Part shown: positions 1 to 9,672 of the stretch, in pieces
How the letters are laid out: the number at the start of each line of letters is the position of its first letter
Position numbering within the stretch: the first letter of the stretch is position 1
Source: Mixta sp. Marseille-Q2659
GTDB taxonomy: Bacteria; Pseudomonadota; Gammaproteobacteria; Enterobacterales; Enterobacteriaceae
Direction: 5' to 3'
DNA length: 64,000 nucleotides
Assembly (NCBI RefSeq): GCF_940807255.1
Contig: NZ_CALNWY010000012.1
Location: forward strand, 61,522 to 125,521
Notes under the pieces: model-generated
What the model saw: the letters and a program-made list of their open reading frames with translations, nothing else
Database searches by the model: none
Told to the model about the DNA's origin: nothing
Position numbers and translations under genes: made by a program

Positions 1-321
1 GTTAATCATAACCTGCCAGTAAAGTTTGAAGCGGATCGCTGGACTCTGTACCGGGATATTTTTGGCCTGAAAATCTGGTGCCTCGATCGGGAAATCATTG
101 GCTCTTCCGATCTCACCTCCACGACATCAGCGTTACATAAAGAAAGAATATGTAACAGCCAGAATCGGGGATATTTAAAAGCGCTGAAAAAAACATATAA
201 ATGGTACCAATTTAAAAGAATAAAAAATGTTTTAATTAATAAAATAAGTAAAAAGAGGCCACAAAAACAAAACCTGATACAAATGGTAACGGCCATTAAT
301 CTGTTATCAACACCGAATTAA
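1..321 (+). CDS. C-terminal part of an unrecognised protein, cut by the window start
   Basis: One plus-strand frame is open from base 1 to a TAA at 319-321, giving 106 residues without a start, so the gene begins upstream of the window. The peptide starts VNHNLPVKFEADRW, has a hydrophobic/aromatic middle (RDIFGLKIWCLD) and a very basic tail rich in K, R and N. The DNA is much more AT-rich in its second half than the core genes, which suggests acquired DNA. I do not recognise the family; a cell-surface or glycosyltransferase-type protein would be a guess. The opposing 96-aa minus-strand frame here has no RBS and looks like a shadow. Confidence is moderate that this is coding, low on function. 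Confidence 0.5.
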   Translation, partial: VNHNLPVKFEADRWTLYRDIFGLKIWCLDREIIGSSDLTSTTSALHKERICNSQNRGYLKALKKTYKWYQFKRIKNVLINKISKKRPQKQNLIQMVTAINLLSTPN

Positions 322-614
322 GAGGTAACCACACGATAACTCCACAGATTTTTTTTAATTTTTAAGGGCAATGAAAGTCTGATTTATTAGCCGCGCGTTT
401 CGACTTTAAGTATAACAATACAGGTTCATTACGCTGTATCTTCAGGGCTGGCATGACATTTGATACATGAACTCCTGCTTCACTTTGTAAAGAAATTCGC
501 CTTGCTGCGCTGCTTTAAAGGTTCTTTTTATCTGGAATGCGCCCTCCCGCTCCAGAGCGCTTGTTTTTATTTCTGCTAGACTGAAATGACTCAACACGTT
601 TAAAGGAGAAAAAT

Positions 615-863
615 ATGTTTAATAAAGTTGAAGACAAAGTGCGTGAAGGTGCAGGAAAGGCTCAGGAAACGTACGGTCGCGTGACCAACAGCTATGACGA
701 TGAAGCGCAGGGCGCGGCTCGCAAATATGCCAACCAGGCAAGCTATGCCGTTAAAGATGCGGCAGATACTGTCAGGAGCCAGGTTTCTTCCAATCCGTTT
801 GGCGGCCTGGCCATTGCAGCGGCGGCAGGTATTGTATTAGGTTATTTGTTAGGTCGTAAATAA
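615..863 (+). CDS. Small DUF883/ElaB-YqjD-like membrane-anchored protein
   Basis: An 82-aa protein. Residues 1-60 are polar and helical with heptad-like A/Q/K spacing (KVREGAGKAQETYGRV, similar to CsbD/DUF883 starts), and residues 62-82 form one hydrophobic anchor ending GYLLGRK. ElaB/YqjD/YgaM relatives are stationary-phase inner-membrane proteins whose soluble part associates with ribosomes; membership here is inferred from layout. The start is well supported: AAGGAG sits 6 bases upstream of the ATG. A strong terminator follows at once, so it is monocistronic. Bases 322-614 upstream hold no gene I can support. Confidence 0.75.
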   Translation: MFNKVEDKVREGAGKAQETYGRVTNSYDDEAQGAARKYANQASYAVKDAADTVRSQVSSNPFGGLAIAAAAGIVLGYLLGRK

Positions 864-873
864 TCGCTCTCAG

Positions 874-905
874 AACTGGCAGGTTTCCTGCCAGTTTGTT
901 TTTTC
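874..905 (+). terminator. Rho-independent terminator of the DUF883-like gene
   Basis: A perfect 10-bp stem (AACTGGCAGG / CCTGCCAGTT) with a TTT loop is followed by TGTTTTTTT, placed 10 bases after the stop codon. Confidence 0.9.
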
Positions 906-1060
906 AACCAGCCTTAAAAAATGACAAAAATTAACCTGCCCCATCAAGATCATTCAGGGATAGCTTAACCAGCGGCATATCTTATTGTTCTCTGGTCCAG
1001 CGCGTAATGACGGTAGTGGTTATATCGGTTACAAAGGCTATGCCCATTAACTTCTTAAAA

Positions 1061-1243
1061 TTACCAGCCACAGACTTCGGATTCATCCTCGGTATCATAT
1101 CCTCTAACAATGTTAACCAGATTTTTTAATACATCAGCCGCAACGTCTGGCATAAGCAAACTAAGAGGAATTTCTGTTTCAAAGTCAGCTGAAACGCCAT
1201 TGCTGTTATTTGTAACCGTTACGGTGTAGGTCGCTTTCTGCAT
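1061..1243 (-). CDS. yoaG: YoaG family small protein
   Basis: A 60-aa protein (start KATYTVTVTNNSNG, end DTEDESEVCGW) that matches E. coli YoaG along its length by recall: a small beta-sheet dimer of unknown biochemical role. It lies 10 bp downstream of yeaR on the same strand, and its RBS (AAGGT) overlaps the yeaR stop, so the two form an operon as in E. coli. In E. coli yeaR-yoaG is induced by nitrate and nitric oxide through NarL and NsrR; I infer, but did not establish, the same control here. Confidence 0.9.
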   Translation of the reverse strand: MQKATYTVTVTNNSNGVSADFETEIPLSLLMPDVAADVLKNLVNIVRGYDTEDESEVCGW

Positions 1244-1253
1244 GATATTTACC

Positions 1254-1613
1254 TTACTTCTGCAAAGTGGCGTGCGGGTCTGTGTCCTTGCTTCTTAACA
1301 ACACTTCAGGCGCCACAAAGAATTCGATATTAAAACAGGTCTCATCGGTCACCAGTTCGATGTAATGCCATTTCTCGGGTGGAAACACGCCAAACTGCCC
1401 CGCCTCGATAAGTAATTCACTGTCTGGTTCAGAACATTCCGCATCGGCAAAGCCATAATATTTGACCGCGCCCTGCATCACTGACAAACGCGGATAGACG
1501 CCAGGTTGCGTATTATGATCTAAATGACGTTTAAATAATCCGGCAGGCGTATCATCTTTGTTCCAGCACGGTGTAGAGCGCGTATGTATACAATTTTGCG
1601 GAATCCGCAGCAT
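1254..1613 (-). CDS. yeaR: YeaR family DUF1971 protein
   Basis: A 119-aa single-domain DUF1971 protein, a cupin-like fold also found fused to the tellurite methyltransferase TehB. Typical features are the N-terminal MLRIPQNCIHTRSTPCW and the C-terminal half EAGQFGVFPPEKWHYIEL. I chose the ATG at 1613 over one 11 codons upstream because GGAGGGG lies just before it. First gene of yeaR-yoaG. E. coli yeaR is activated under nitrate/NO stress and represses or supports an unknown detoxification function; the enzymatic role is not known. Confidence 0.9.
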   Translation of the reverse strand: MLRIPQNCIHTRSTPCWNKDDTPAGLFKRHLDHNTQPGVYPRLSVMQGAVKYYGFADAECSEPDSELLIEAGQFGVFPPEKWHYIELVTDETCFNIEFFVAPEVLLRSKDTDPHATLQK

Positions 1614-1948
1614 AAACCCCTCCACTTCAGACCAAAAAACAAACACAGATGCTATTTCATCACTTAAAAATATGTGTCACTTTCCCAAAAGTGCATTTTT
1701 TCATCTTTTTCTCTCTATCAGCGCTATCATCCGCTGTGATTTAAGAAATTACTAAATAAAATACAATCATTTAATTAAGCAGGCATGGTAGCTAACCTCT
1801 TTTTTAAACCTGTATTCATGCCTAAAGCGATCGGGTTTTACTTAGCTGAGAGGGAGAAGTTTGTGACAAATCTGCAATAGCGCTGGACAATACCGCAACG
1901 GCTTCTGTTAAGGTGTGCAACATAAACGCAAAAACCATGGAACACAGA
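1614..1948. other. Divergent intergenic region between yeaR and bluF
   Basis: AT-rich, no gene seen. It must hold the yeaR promoter (minus) and the bluF promoter (plus). No operator was clear enough to call. Confidence 0.6.
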
Positions 1949-3157
1949 ATGCTGTCGACAATTATCTACCGCAGCCATCTTTCCGATGACGTACCGGTAA
2001 AATCGCTGGAAGAGCTGGCAGTAAAAGCTAATAAAAACAATGAAATGTACGAAGTCACTGGCATTTTATTGTTTAATGGCACACATTTCTTTCAGGTACT
2101 TGAAGGCCCTGAAAAGGATGTGCTTTCTATTTATGAAGGCATTTGCCAGGATCCGCGCCATCATAATCTCGTTGAGCTGTTACGAGATTACGCCCCTGCC
2201 CGCCGCTTTGGTAATGCCGGCATGGAGCTTTTCGATCTCAGGGAACATGAGAAATCGACTGTACTTCAGGCCGTACTGGATAAAGGCACGTCAAAGTATC
2301 AGCTCACCTATGATGACAGAGCGTTACAGTTTCTTCGTACCTTTGTCGAAGCGACCGAAAAGGAGAACTATTTTGAAATTCCCTCGGCCGATTACTGGGA
2401 TTTCATAACGACTGAGACTGCTCAGGATGATATAAGCGCAGATTCTTCTGATACGGCAGCTGGTTTTACTTTTCAGCCCATAGTTGATCCCTTCGCTTGT
2501 CAGGTTGTCTCACTGGAAGCGTTAATGGTGAATTCCCCGACCGATGCAGTTATTGAATCTTTATCTCAACAGTCGCACGATGAGATTTATGAAGCAGATC
2601 TTAAATCTAAAAAGCACGCCTTTGCGCTGGCAAGAAAACTGGAAATAGAGGGCCAGTCATTATCAATAAACCTGTTGCCGATGACGCTGGTCATGGTGCC
2701 AAATGCCGTCGATTTTCTGCTCAGCGAAATAAAGGCACAGGGTTTGATACCAGAACAAATTGTGGTTGAAGTCACTGAAAAAGAAGTGGTTTCGCGCCCG
2801 GAAGAAGTAGAAAAGGCAATCAGACAACTTAAAGCGGCAGGCATTAGCCTGGCGATAAATAACTTCGGCGCAGGTTTCGCTGGCCTTTTATTACTGGCAC
2901 GTTTTCAGCCCGATAAAATTAAAATCGATCGCAGCATTATTCAGGATGTACATAAAAGCGGACCTAAACAGGCGATTGTGCAGGCAATAATAAAATGCTG
3001 TTCTTCGCTGGAAATTACCGTGATTGCGGCAGGCGTAGAGAAGCCGGAAGAGTGGATGTGGCTGGAGGCGGCGGGGGTTTGCAATTTCCAGGGCAATCTG
3101 TTTGCTAAACCTAAACTAAACGCTATTCCTGCCGTGGCCTGGCCGGAGAAAAGCTAA
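1949..3157 (+). CDS. bluF: BLUF domain blue-light sensor with degenerate EAL domain
   Basis: About 402 aa. Residues 1-95 are a BLUF domain (LSTIIYRSH start, TGILLFNGTHFFQVLEG core) that binds FAD and senses blue light; residues 175-400 are an EAL domain. The sequence follows E. coli BluF/YcgF closely. In E. coli, lit BluF binds the repressor BluR and frees biofilm-related small genes; it does not cleave c-di-GMP. Here too the catalytic set is incomplete: the metal-binding DD pair is NN (INNFGAGF) and the later EGV-type glutamate is A (AAGVEK), although EAL itself and KIDR remain. The start is uncertain: ATG 1949 matches the family, and in-frame upstream starts at 1913 and 1937 lack a better RBS. 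No bluR or ycgZ-like genes are nearby. Confidence 0.92.
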   Translation: MLSTIIYRSHLSDDVPVKSLEELAVKANKNNEMYEVTGILLFNGTHFFQVLEGPEKDVLSIYEGICQDPRHHNLVELLRDYAPARRFGNAGMELFDLREHEKSTVLQAVLDKGTSKYQLTYDDRALQFLRTFVEATEKENYFEIPSADYWDFITTETAQDDISADSSDTAAGFTFQPIVDPFACQVVSLEALMVNSPTDAVIESLSQQSHDEIYEADLKSKKHAFALARKLEIEGQSLSINLLPMTLVMVPNAVDFLLSEIKAQGLIPEQIVVEVTEKEVVSRPEEVEKAIRQLKAAGISLAINNFGAGFAGLLLLARFQPDKIKIDRSIIQDVHKSGPKQAIVQAIIKCCSSLEITVIAAGVEKPEEWMWLEAAGVCNFQGNLFAKPKLNAIPAVAWPEKS

Positions 3158-4269
<1,112 letters not shown>

Positions 4270-4487
4270 TCGGCTGACTGCATGCCCTGCCCGCTTGTGG
4301 CTTGTGGCTTGTGGCTTAATAAACGTTAAGCCAGCTATATCTGACAATGAGTCAGATAACTGAATGCGCTGGCTTCTCATCAGCAGTCCTTTATGATGGA
4401 AAAACCCCGAACTGATTAAAGTTTCGGCCACAACTGCCGATTAAACAGACACGGGAGCGGCCCGTATTAACTTCAGGAGGGCAAAGA
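4270..4487. repeat. Short 7-bp tandem repeat in intergenic DNA
   Basis: Three perfect copies of CTTGTGG lie at about 4294-4314, just after the SDR gene. The rest of this 218-bp gap has no feature other than the RBS of the next gene. Confidence 0.6.
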
Positions 4488-4676
4488 GTGAGTACAGTAC
4501 AAAAGAGTTGGTTTGTTAAATTCATTATTAAAAAAGGCGGACAAGCTAAAGAATTGTCTTTGTCGATCCAGGGTGAAAGCGCCGCACGTGCGTTAAACCA
4601 CTTCTTTGATGAACAATCCGAAAAACACGGTATTTTACGTTCTGATATTAACGTTACAGCGTTAAATATTGTTTGA
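4488..4676 (+). CDS. Small basic protein of unknown function
   Basis: A 62-aa protein with a GTG start preceded by a very good RBS (AGGAGGG, 6-7 bp spacing) and followed 20 bp later by a strong terminator, which makes it a convincing independent gene. The N-terminus is basic (SWFVKFIIKKGGQAKEL); the middle has an amphipathic stretch (ARALNHFFDEQSEKHG). There is no signal peptide or membrane segment. I do not recognise the family. Confidence 0.75.
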   Translation: MSTVQKSWFVKFIIKKGGQAKELSLSIQGESAARALNHFFDEQSEKHGILRSDINVTALNIV

Positions 4677-4696
4677 TGATGGGTTGAATGCTATCA

Positions 4697-4718
4697 GGGC
4701 CACAAAAGTGGCCCTTTT
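4697..4718 (+). terminator. Rho-independent terminator
   Basis: Stem GGGCCAC / GTGGCCC with an AAAA loop, followed by TTTTATTG. Confidence 0.9.
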
Positions 4719-5163
4719 ATTGTTTCTGTTTTTAATTTCCTTCTTGTTCATTGAAACACTATTTACCTTATCCCTTTCATTTGCTCTATATCTGTGAAAA
4801 ATGAGGCATCAGTATTGACACTATGTACAAAACGCCTCCACCAGCCAGCCATACTGATTGATGCATGGCAATTCAACAGCCAGATATTGCTTACCGTTAA
4901 AACTGGCGTGCTGGTTGCTTCAAGAAGTGTGTCTGACAGCTATCATATCCAATTATTTTCTGGAAATGGCAAAGCAGGCTAATTAGGTCATTATCTGTAT
5001 AAATGGGTTGGCAGGAGAGCTAGCTCATTAATAAATTAGCAGGCAGCGGAACTGTATGATTTACGCGCTTGGCTGAAAACGCCAGATGGTGAAATTCGAG
5101 TAATTTCTATTTATCGCGCTTTAAAATAAGGCACCTTCTGGATGGCGAAAAAGGATGGTTGTA
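4719..5163. other. Gene-poor stretch with a C-terminal coding remnant
   Basis: A plus-strand frame from 5040 to the TAA at 5127-5129 reads QAAELYDLRAWLKTP and ends IYRALK. It has no start codon and a TAG just upstream, so it looks like the last 29 codons of a lost gene. A 62-aa GTG frame at 4794-4982 lacks an RBS and I do not call it. This stretch borders the IS1-broken regulator, so the locus looks eroded. Confidence 0.4.
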
Positions 5164-6084
5164 TCACTTATTACGGAATGTTTTACGCCATTCACGAGGG
5201 CTAACGCCAAATTTTTCCCGGAACTGTTGCCTGAAAGTTGCCGCTGATTGAAATCCTACTTGTTCTGCAATTTGCTCAATAGGTATATCCATACTTTCAA
5301 GAAACTCCTGACTTCGATGCAACCTTGCAGCTGTAATCCACTCAACGACGGACATACCTGTCGCTTTATAAAAATGTCTTGTAAGCGTTCTGCGGCTCAT
5401 TGATACATATTCAGCCAACGTATCAATACTGTGTGTGTTTTTCAGGTTCATCTGCAAATAATCCAGCAGCATATTTATCCTGCTATCGGCCGTCTTTTGA
5501 GGTACAGGACGCTCAATGTATTGCGCTTGACCGCCCTCACGGTAGGGCGGTGTAACCATTCTTCTGGCAATCTGATTGGCAGTGACGCTGCCAAAATATT
5601 TACGAACAATATATAAACAACAGTCCAGCGCTGCTGCTGTACCGGCCGAAGTAATCAGACCATCATCCTCAACATAGAGTTGATTAAGATTTAACTGAAC
5701 GGTGGGAAACAGTGAGCGGAAATCATTTTCATATTCCCAATGCGTTGCTGCCTTGCGCCCGTCCAGTAACCCTGCATAAGCAAGTACGAAAGTGCCCAGG
5801 CATAGTCCCACAATCTGAACACCTTCTTTTCGTGCTTTAACTAAAGCATCCAGCAGGTACTGGGATGGGCGTTCTTGTACATCACCCCAGAAAGGAACAA
5901 TTACGGTATCAACTTGTGTCAGAACCTCCAGACCATATTCCGCCTGTATTGCAGTTCCTTCCTGTGACCAGACGAGTCCTGGGGTTTCAGCGCATAACAG
6001 ACGTGTAAACAGTTTCTGATCTGAAGTCGGGTAATGCTGCCAACTTACTGATTTAGTGTATGATGGTGATTTTAAGGTGCTTGC

Positions 6085-6360
6085 GTGGCTTCCATTTCCA
6101 TCAGATGTCCTTCCTGCTCCGCTACTGAAGGCGTGGTGCGTAACGGCAAAAGCACTGCCGGACATCAGCGCTATCTCTGCTCTCATTGCCGTAAAACATG
6201 GCAACTACAGTTCACTTACACCGCCTCTCAGCCCGGTACGCACCAGAAAATCATTGATATGGCCATGAATGGCGTCGGATGTCGCGCCAGTGCACGCATT
6301 ATGGGCGTTGGCCTCAACACGGTTTTACGTCACTTAAAAAACTCAGGCCGCAGTCGGTAA
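6085..6360 (+). CDS. insA: IS1 InsA protein
   Basis: A 91-aa InsA with the N-terminal zinc-finger cysteines (CPSC ... CSHC) and an HTH region. InsA binds the IS1 ends and represses transposition. Translation that slips -1 on the A6C run at 6336-6342 (TTAAAAAAC) continues into insB to give the InsAB' transposase. Confidence 0.97.
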   Translation: MASISIRCPSCSATEGVVRNGKSTAGHQRYLCSHCRKTWQLQFTYTASQPGTHQKIIDMAMNGVGCRASARIMGVGLNTVLRHLKNSGRSR

Positions 6361-6782
6361 CCTCGCGCATACAACCGGGCAGTGATGTGATTGTCTGCGC
6401 TGAAATGGACGAACAGTGGGGCTACGTCGGTGCTAAATCACGTCAGCGCTGGCTGTTTTACGCGTATGACAGGATACGGAGGACGGTTGTGGCGCACGTC
6501 TTCGGTGAACGCACTCTGGCCACACTGGAGCGTCTTCTGAGCCTGCTGTCGGCCTTTGAGGTCGTGGTATGGATGACGGATGGCTGGCCGCTGTACGAAT
6601 CACGCCTGAAGGGAAAGCTGCACGTTATCAGCAAGCGTTACACTCAGCGCATTGAGCGACATAACCTGAATCTGAGACAACATCTGGCAAGGCTGGGACG
6701 GAAGTCACTGTCGTTCTCAAAATCGGTGGAGCTGCATGACAAGGTCATCGGGCATTATCTGAACATAAAACACTATCAGTAA
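6279..6782 (+). CDS. insB: IS1 InsB frame (transposase catalytic part)
   Basis: The open frame supplies the catalytic half of InsAB' after -1 frameshifting. Acidic residues of the DDE catalytic core are visible in the [12 protein letters not shown] and WMTDGWPLY regions, and the C-terminus KHYQ runs to the right inverted repeat. It overlaps insA and has no separate RBS. No disabling change is seen. Confidence 0.95.
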   Translation: MSRQCTHYGRWPQHGFTSLKKLRPQSVTSRIQPGSDVIVCAEMDEQWGYVGAKSRQRWLFYAYDRIRRTVVAHVFGERTLATLERLLSLLSAFEVVVWMTDGWPLYESRLKGKLHVISKRYTQRIERHNLNLRQHLARLGRKSLSFSKSVELHDKVIGHYLNIKHYQ

Positions 6783-6915
6783 GTTGGAGTCATTACCTGA
6801 AGTCGTGTCCCCGAAAAGAATCAGCGGAACTGAAACGTGAAAAGTACTGAAACCTTCAGTGACTATAATGGCAACCGAAACCGTGGTCATTGCTCCCCCT
6901 GGATCATACCGGCCG

Positions 6916-7692
6916 TTAAAATGTGACAGATTCCCCATCTTCAGGTGCTAAGACAAAATCCTGGATATGATTAATCTGAGCATATTCACGTATTTCCTGC
7001 CGTGTCACTAAACAGTGGTTAACGGCTTCCATATGGGTAGCAATAATCCGGGCTTCTGGTAAGACGAGATGTGCCCTTATAAGGTCTTCTTTACCAAAGA
7101 TGATTGCGCCATAACCCAGGACATGCGCCCAGCCAGTGTTCATAATCACCACGCCCGGCAAATATTTACGCATGTTATCTTCAACAGCTTTGATCCAGAT
7201 GGTATCACCCACGAGGTATAATGTTTTTTCCTGATGATGGCGGAAAATAACGCCGCTGGCATCTCCCAGGAGTTCAGCTAACTGAGGATTAGAATAGGCT
7301 TCATCTGAGCCATGCTGACATTCAGTTTTGATCAACTCAACATCGCCTAACCTGCTGTTTTTATTCATTACCACCAGATTTTTAAAGCTCTGAGAGCGAA
7401 GCAGTGCCTCATCGTTCTCATTCTGTACATAGATCAGTTTATCTTTAGGAATAGTATCTACTGCGGCCTGATCCCAGTGATCCGGATGCGTATGAGTAAT
7501 AATAATTGCATCAACCTCAAGCAGTGAGCTTATTTCCAGCGGCAAATCCACCATAGGGTTGCGAATTTCCGAACGGGCCGTTCCCTCGAATCCAGGCCAT
7601 GTATTTTTGGCAGAAAGCATAGGATCAATCAAAAATTTCTTACCACCAAACTCAATAATTTGGGTCGCATTTCGAATCTGTGTAATTTTCAT
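6916..7692 (-). CDS. MBL-fold metallo-hydrolase
   Basis: A 258-aa UlaG/YtnP-like metallo-beta-lactamase-fold protein. The metal motif HxHxDH is present as THTHPDHWD near residues 70-78, with later ligands in GDTIWI and ATHMEAVNH. Such enzymes hydrolyse lactones or phospho-esters; the substrate is unknown. The start at 7692 is chosen for its RBS (GGGAGA) and because the upstream 39 codons encode an unrelated hydrophobic stretch. It lies next to the broken GlxA-type regulator on the same strand, a pairing seen in other enterobacteria. Confidence 0.85.
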   Translation of the reverse strand: MKITQIRNATQIIEFGGKKFLIDPMLSAKNTWPGFEGTARSEIRNPMVDLPLEISSLLEVDAIIITHTHPDHWDQAAVDTIPKDKLIYVQNENDEALLRSQSFKNLVVMNKNSRLGDVELIKTECQHGSDEAYSNPQLAELLGDASGVIFRHHQEKTLYLVGDTIWIKAVEDNMRKYLPGVVIMNTGWAHVLGYGAIIFGKEDLIRAHLVLPEARIIATHMEAVNHCLVTRQEIREYAQINHIQDFVLAPEDGESVTF

Positions 7693-8152
7693 GTTAAATT
7701 CTCCCGAATGTTGATTTTGAAGGTAAGAAGCCATAAGCATTATGGCCTGATAAAGCATTATTATAACGATCGGGCTAATCAGCCACACATCAATAAGGCC
7801 AAGTTTCACGCCTATCGGGCCAATATTTTAACAGCGGGTTCAGCGTGTTTTCATTTTCTTCTTCCCGGACTTAATTAATCAGTTCCTCTGCAAAGTCGCC
7901 AAAATTCTCATCACTAAGCCCGGCCTGTTTAGCCAGCCCCGCCGCTCATTTATTTTGCAGGCCCTTCTCGTGACTGAGCGGGCCAGGCAGCACCGAGACG
8001 GAATGCGGGAACGGTGTCTGAGATGGCGACAGAAGGCTCAGACGAAGGAATATCTGGCTTCACGCAGTCAGGAATGTGGTGGTTTAAAGCGGATACACAC
8101 TTTCGGAAAAATTTCGGGATAACCCCAAAAAATCACTTATAAAACAATAGAA
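7693..8152. other. Eroded intergenic region with coding remnants
   Basis: 460 bp without a whole gene. The minus strand at about 7876-7938 reads LAKQAGLSDENFGDFAEE then stop, a plausible C-terminal fragment. The plus strand from about 7971 is open for some 50 codons to a TAA at about 8119 (TERARQHRDGMRERC...), also without a clear start. Both look like decay products of acquired genes. Confidence 0.35.
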
Positions 8153-8187
8153 TAAAAAAAGACCGAATACGATTCCTATATTCGGTC
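8152..8187 (-). terminator. SdsR intrinsic terminator
   Basis: 9-bp stem GACCGAATA / TATTCGGTC with a 9-nt loop, then a run of Ts on the minus strand. It also serves as the last arm of SdsR. Confidence 0.95.
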
Positions 8188-8254
8188 CAGGGAAATGGCT
8201 CTTGTGAGAGCCGTGCGCTAAAAGTTGGCATTAATGCAGGCGATGTCGCCTTGC
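8153..8254 (-). ncRNA. sdsR: SdsR (RyeB) small regulatory RNA
   Basis: The minus strand reads GCAAGGCGACATCGCCTGC, then GCATTAATGCCAACTTTTAG, GCGCACGGCTCTC...GAGCC, and ends with the terminator hairpin GACCGAATA...TATTCGGTC plus seven Ts. This matches E. coli SdsR along its length, and it has the same neighbour (yebY). SdsR is a sigma-S-dependent, Hfq-bound RNA that represses mutS, ompD and other mRNAs. A sigma-S-like -10 (CTACGCT) lies at the right distance upstream of G8254. In E. coli the antisense RNA SraC/RyeA covers this locus; I cannot see its promoter here. Confidence 0.95.
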
Positions 8255-8419
8255 CCTTTATAGCGTAGAACAGACGTGCGGATTTTCCAGCCGCATGCAA
8301 TTAGCCTGCAAAGAAGAGTCTCAGAGTGTGAGTTCAGCGACAGAACCGCGCTAAGGCCCTGTCTTTTAGCGCCAGAGTTAGCTACAGCGAACGAGCGCGG
8401 CGATGCCGCGCTACAGGGC

Positions 8420-8761
8420 TCAATGACACAATTTCTCAGCGCGATCGATAATCGGCTGCAGGCTGGCTTTTTGACCGGGGCGTTGCGGATCGTCACTCTG
8501 AATCACGCTAATTGGCTGCGCCGTCGCCTGGCCTGATGCCACTTTTTGCGCCGCTTTGTCGTTCAGCGGATACTGCATTAAGGTGCTGGGATTAATCGCG
8601 AACAGCGCATGCTCTTTCGTACAGGTCAGCATCACCTCTTCCCGATTAAACGGCCATTTATCCTTACCAATTTCAAAGCGGCTGATAGTGATAATTTCCG
8701 ATGCCGCCAGCGCGCTGGTGCAGCATCCCATCGCCAGTAATAATCCAATGATTTTTTTCAT
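8420..8761 (-). CDS. yebY: YebY family (DUF2511) periplasmic protein
   Basis: A 113-aa protein with a clear signal peptide ([14 protein letters not shown]...ALAA) and the family sequence [20 protein letters not shown]. It matches E. coli YebY over its full length. Function is unknown; its constant position next to yebZ/yobA suggests a copper-linked envelope role. Two cysteines remain in the mature part (LTC near the centre and the C-terminal LCH). Probably the last gene of yobA-yebZ-yebY, with a 33-bp gap after yebZ. Confidence 0.93.
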   Translation of the reverse strand: MKKIIGLLLAMGCCTSALAASEIITISRFEIGKDKWPFNREEVMLTCTKEHALFAINPSTLMQYPLNDKAAQKVASGQATAQPISVIQSDDPQRPGQKASLQPIIDRAEKLCH

Positions 8762-8794
8762 GAGGTTACCTTATTGTCCTACTCAACTTATCTT

Positions 8795-9670
8795 TTATGG
8801 CTGTAAGGTGGCAAACAGGCTGACAATAGCGACCACCAGAACGGCGATCAGCAACTCCAGCTGCGTTGTCCGTACAAACCATAATTGCGCCCTGCTGTCC
8901 GTGGTACCAAAACGCGGAACCAGCCAGTAACGATTAAACAGTGCGATGAATACCATTAGCGCCACCAGCCCTACTTTTAAGGCCAGCCACTGTCGATACG
9001 CATTGTCGGCAGGCCATGGCCAGCCAGTAATAAAAGCGGTATTAACTATGCCGCTCAGCAAGGTAAACGCCACGGCCCCGTGTCCATAGCGTGAAAAACG
9101 CATCATGGTGCGAATAGCATCGCTGCGGCAGGCGGGCTGCCGCGCATCACGCATTAACCACAGCAGCGGCAACAGGCCGCCCGCCCAAAACGCCGCGCCA
9201 GTAAGATGAATGGCATGATTAATACGCTGTAGCGTGCCGAGCCAGCCGTCGAGCATTGCCGCATGACCAACCATTGCCAGTCCGCAAAGCTGAAGCAGAC
9301 CGCACAGCAACAGCAAACGCTGCTGCATTGTATGTCGCCAGATCACTATCAGGCAGGCCAGCGCCGCTACCAGCAGTTGTCCGCACCAGGCCTGACCAAA
9401 ACCGGTGCCCAGCACCGCCAGCCAGATTGCCGACTGGGCAATATTGCGCCAGTCGCCGCTCATCAGGCCAGTCTGCACCGCCAGCATCGACAGCGCGCTA
9501 AGCAGCGTCAATACAGCCGCGCCGGTCAGCAACGGCATAAGTCTTCGGCTCAATACAGGTTGATAGCATGACGGCGCCAGCAGCGCGCTATAAAAAGCGC
9601 TGCCGGTAAATAATATGAGCGAACTGAAGTGAATCCAGCGACAGAAGATATAGAGCGTCTCCAGCGTCAT
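8795..9670 (-). CDS. yebZ: YebZ, CopD-family copper transport membrane protein
   Basis: A 291-aa inner-membrane protein with about eight hydrophobic segments and the CopD/PcoD fold: histidines in the first helix (FCRWIHFSS) and in GHAAMLDG and RINHAIHLTGAAFWAGGLL. CopD proteins act with CopC-type periplasmic proteins in copper uptake or homeostasis. It starts 2 bp after the yobA stop, so the two are translationally close and co-transcribed. Confidence 0.92.
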   Translation of the reverse strand: MTLETLYIFCRWIHFSSLILFTGSAFYSALLAPSCYQPVLSRRLMPLLTGAAVLTLLSALSMLAVQTGLMSGDWRNIAQSAIWLAVLGTGFGQAWCGQLLVAALACLIVIWRHTMQQRLLLLCGLLQLCGLAMVGHAAMLDGWLGTLQRINHAIHLTGAAFWAGGLLPLLWLMRDARQPACRSDAIRTMMRFSRYGHGAVAFTLLSGIVNTAFITGWPWPADNAYRQWLALKVGLVALMVFIALFNRYWLVPRFGTTDSRAQLWFVRTTQLELLIAVLVVAIVSLFATLQP

Positions 9671-9672
9671 AA

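Larger units (their letters stand above)
6030..6797 (+). mobile_element. Intact IS1 insertion sequence
   Basis: Exactly 768 bp, bounded by 23-bp imperfect inverted repeats (GGTAATGCTGCCAACTTACT... and its right-end partner GGTAATGACTCCAACTTACT...). It is flanked by an 8-bp target duplication TGAAGTCG at 6022-6029 and 6798-6805. Both insA and insB frames are complete with the slippery A6C run, so it is probably active and recent. Confidence 0.98.
5164..6890 (-). pseudogene. GlxA-type AraC/XylS regulator gene interrupted by IS1
   Basis: The gene is read on the minus strand in two parts: 6890-6798 (31 codons, MTTVSVAIIV...FGDTTS) and 6021-5164 (DQKLFTRLL... to the stop). Removing IS1 and one 8-bp target copy restores one frame across DTTS-DQKL. 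The product would be about 316 aa: an N-terminal DJ-1/PfpI-like amidase-fold domain with the nucleophile-elbow region VGLCLGTF, then a C-terminal AraC HTH (LAEYVSMSRRTLTRHF ... IEQIAEQVGFQSAATFRQQF). The start at 6890 has the RBS AGGGGGA. The 3' part could still give an HTH-bearing fragment from an IS1-internal start, but the intact regulator is lost. It lies just downstream of the MBL-fold hydrolase, its likely former target or partner. Confidence 0.9.

Noticed and set aside
6..296. 96-aa minus-strand ORF at the window start
   Set aside because: No RBS, low-complexity hydrophobic composition; the opposite plus-strand frame is open through the left edge and looks more like coding DNA.
1670..1710. 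NsrR site upstream of yeaR
   Set aside because: AAGTGCATTT and CATCTTT resemble half-sites, but the spacing does not fit the 11-1-11 consensus.
4794..4982. 62-aa plus-strand ORF
   Set aside because: GTG start without RBS, no protein-like conservation, lies after a terminator in an eroded region.
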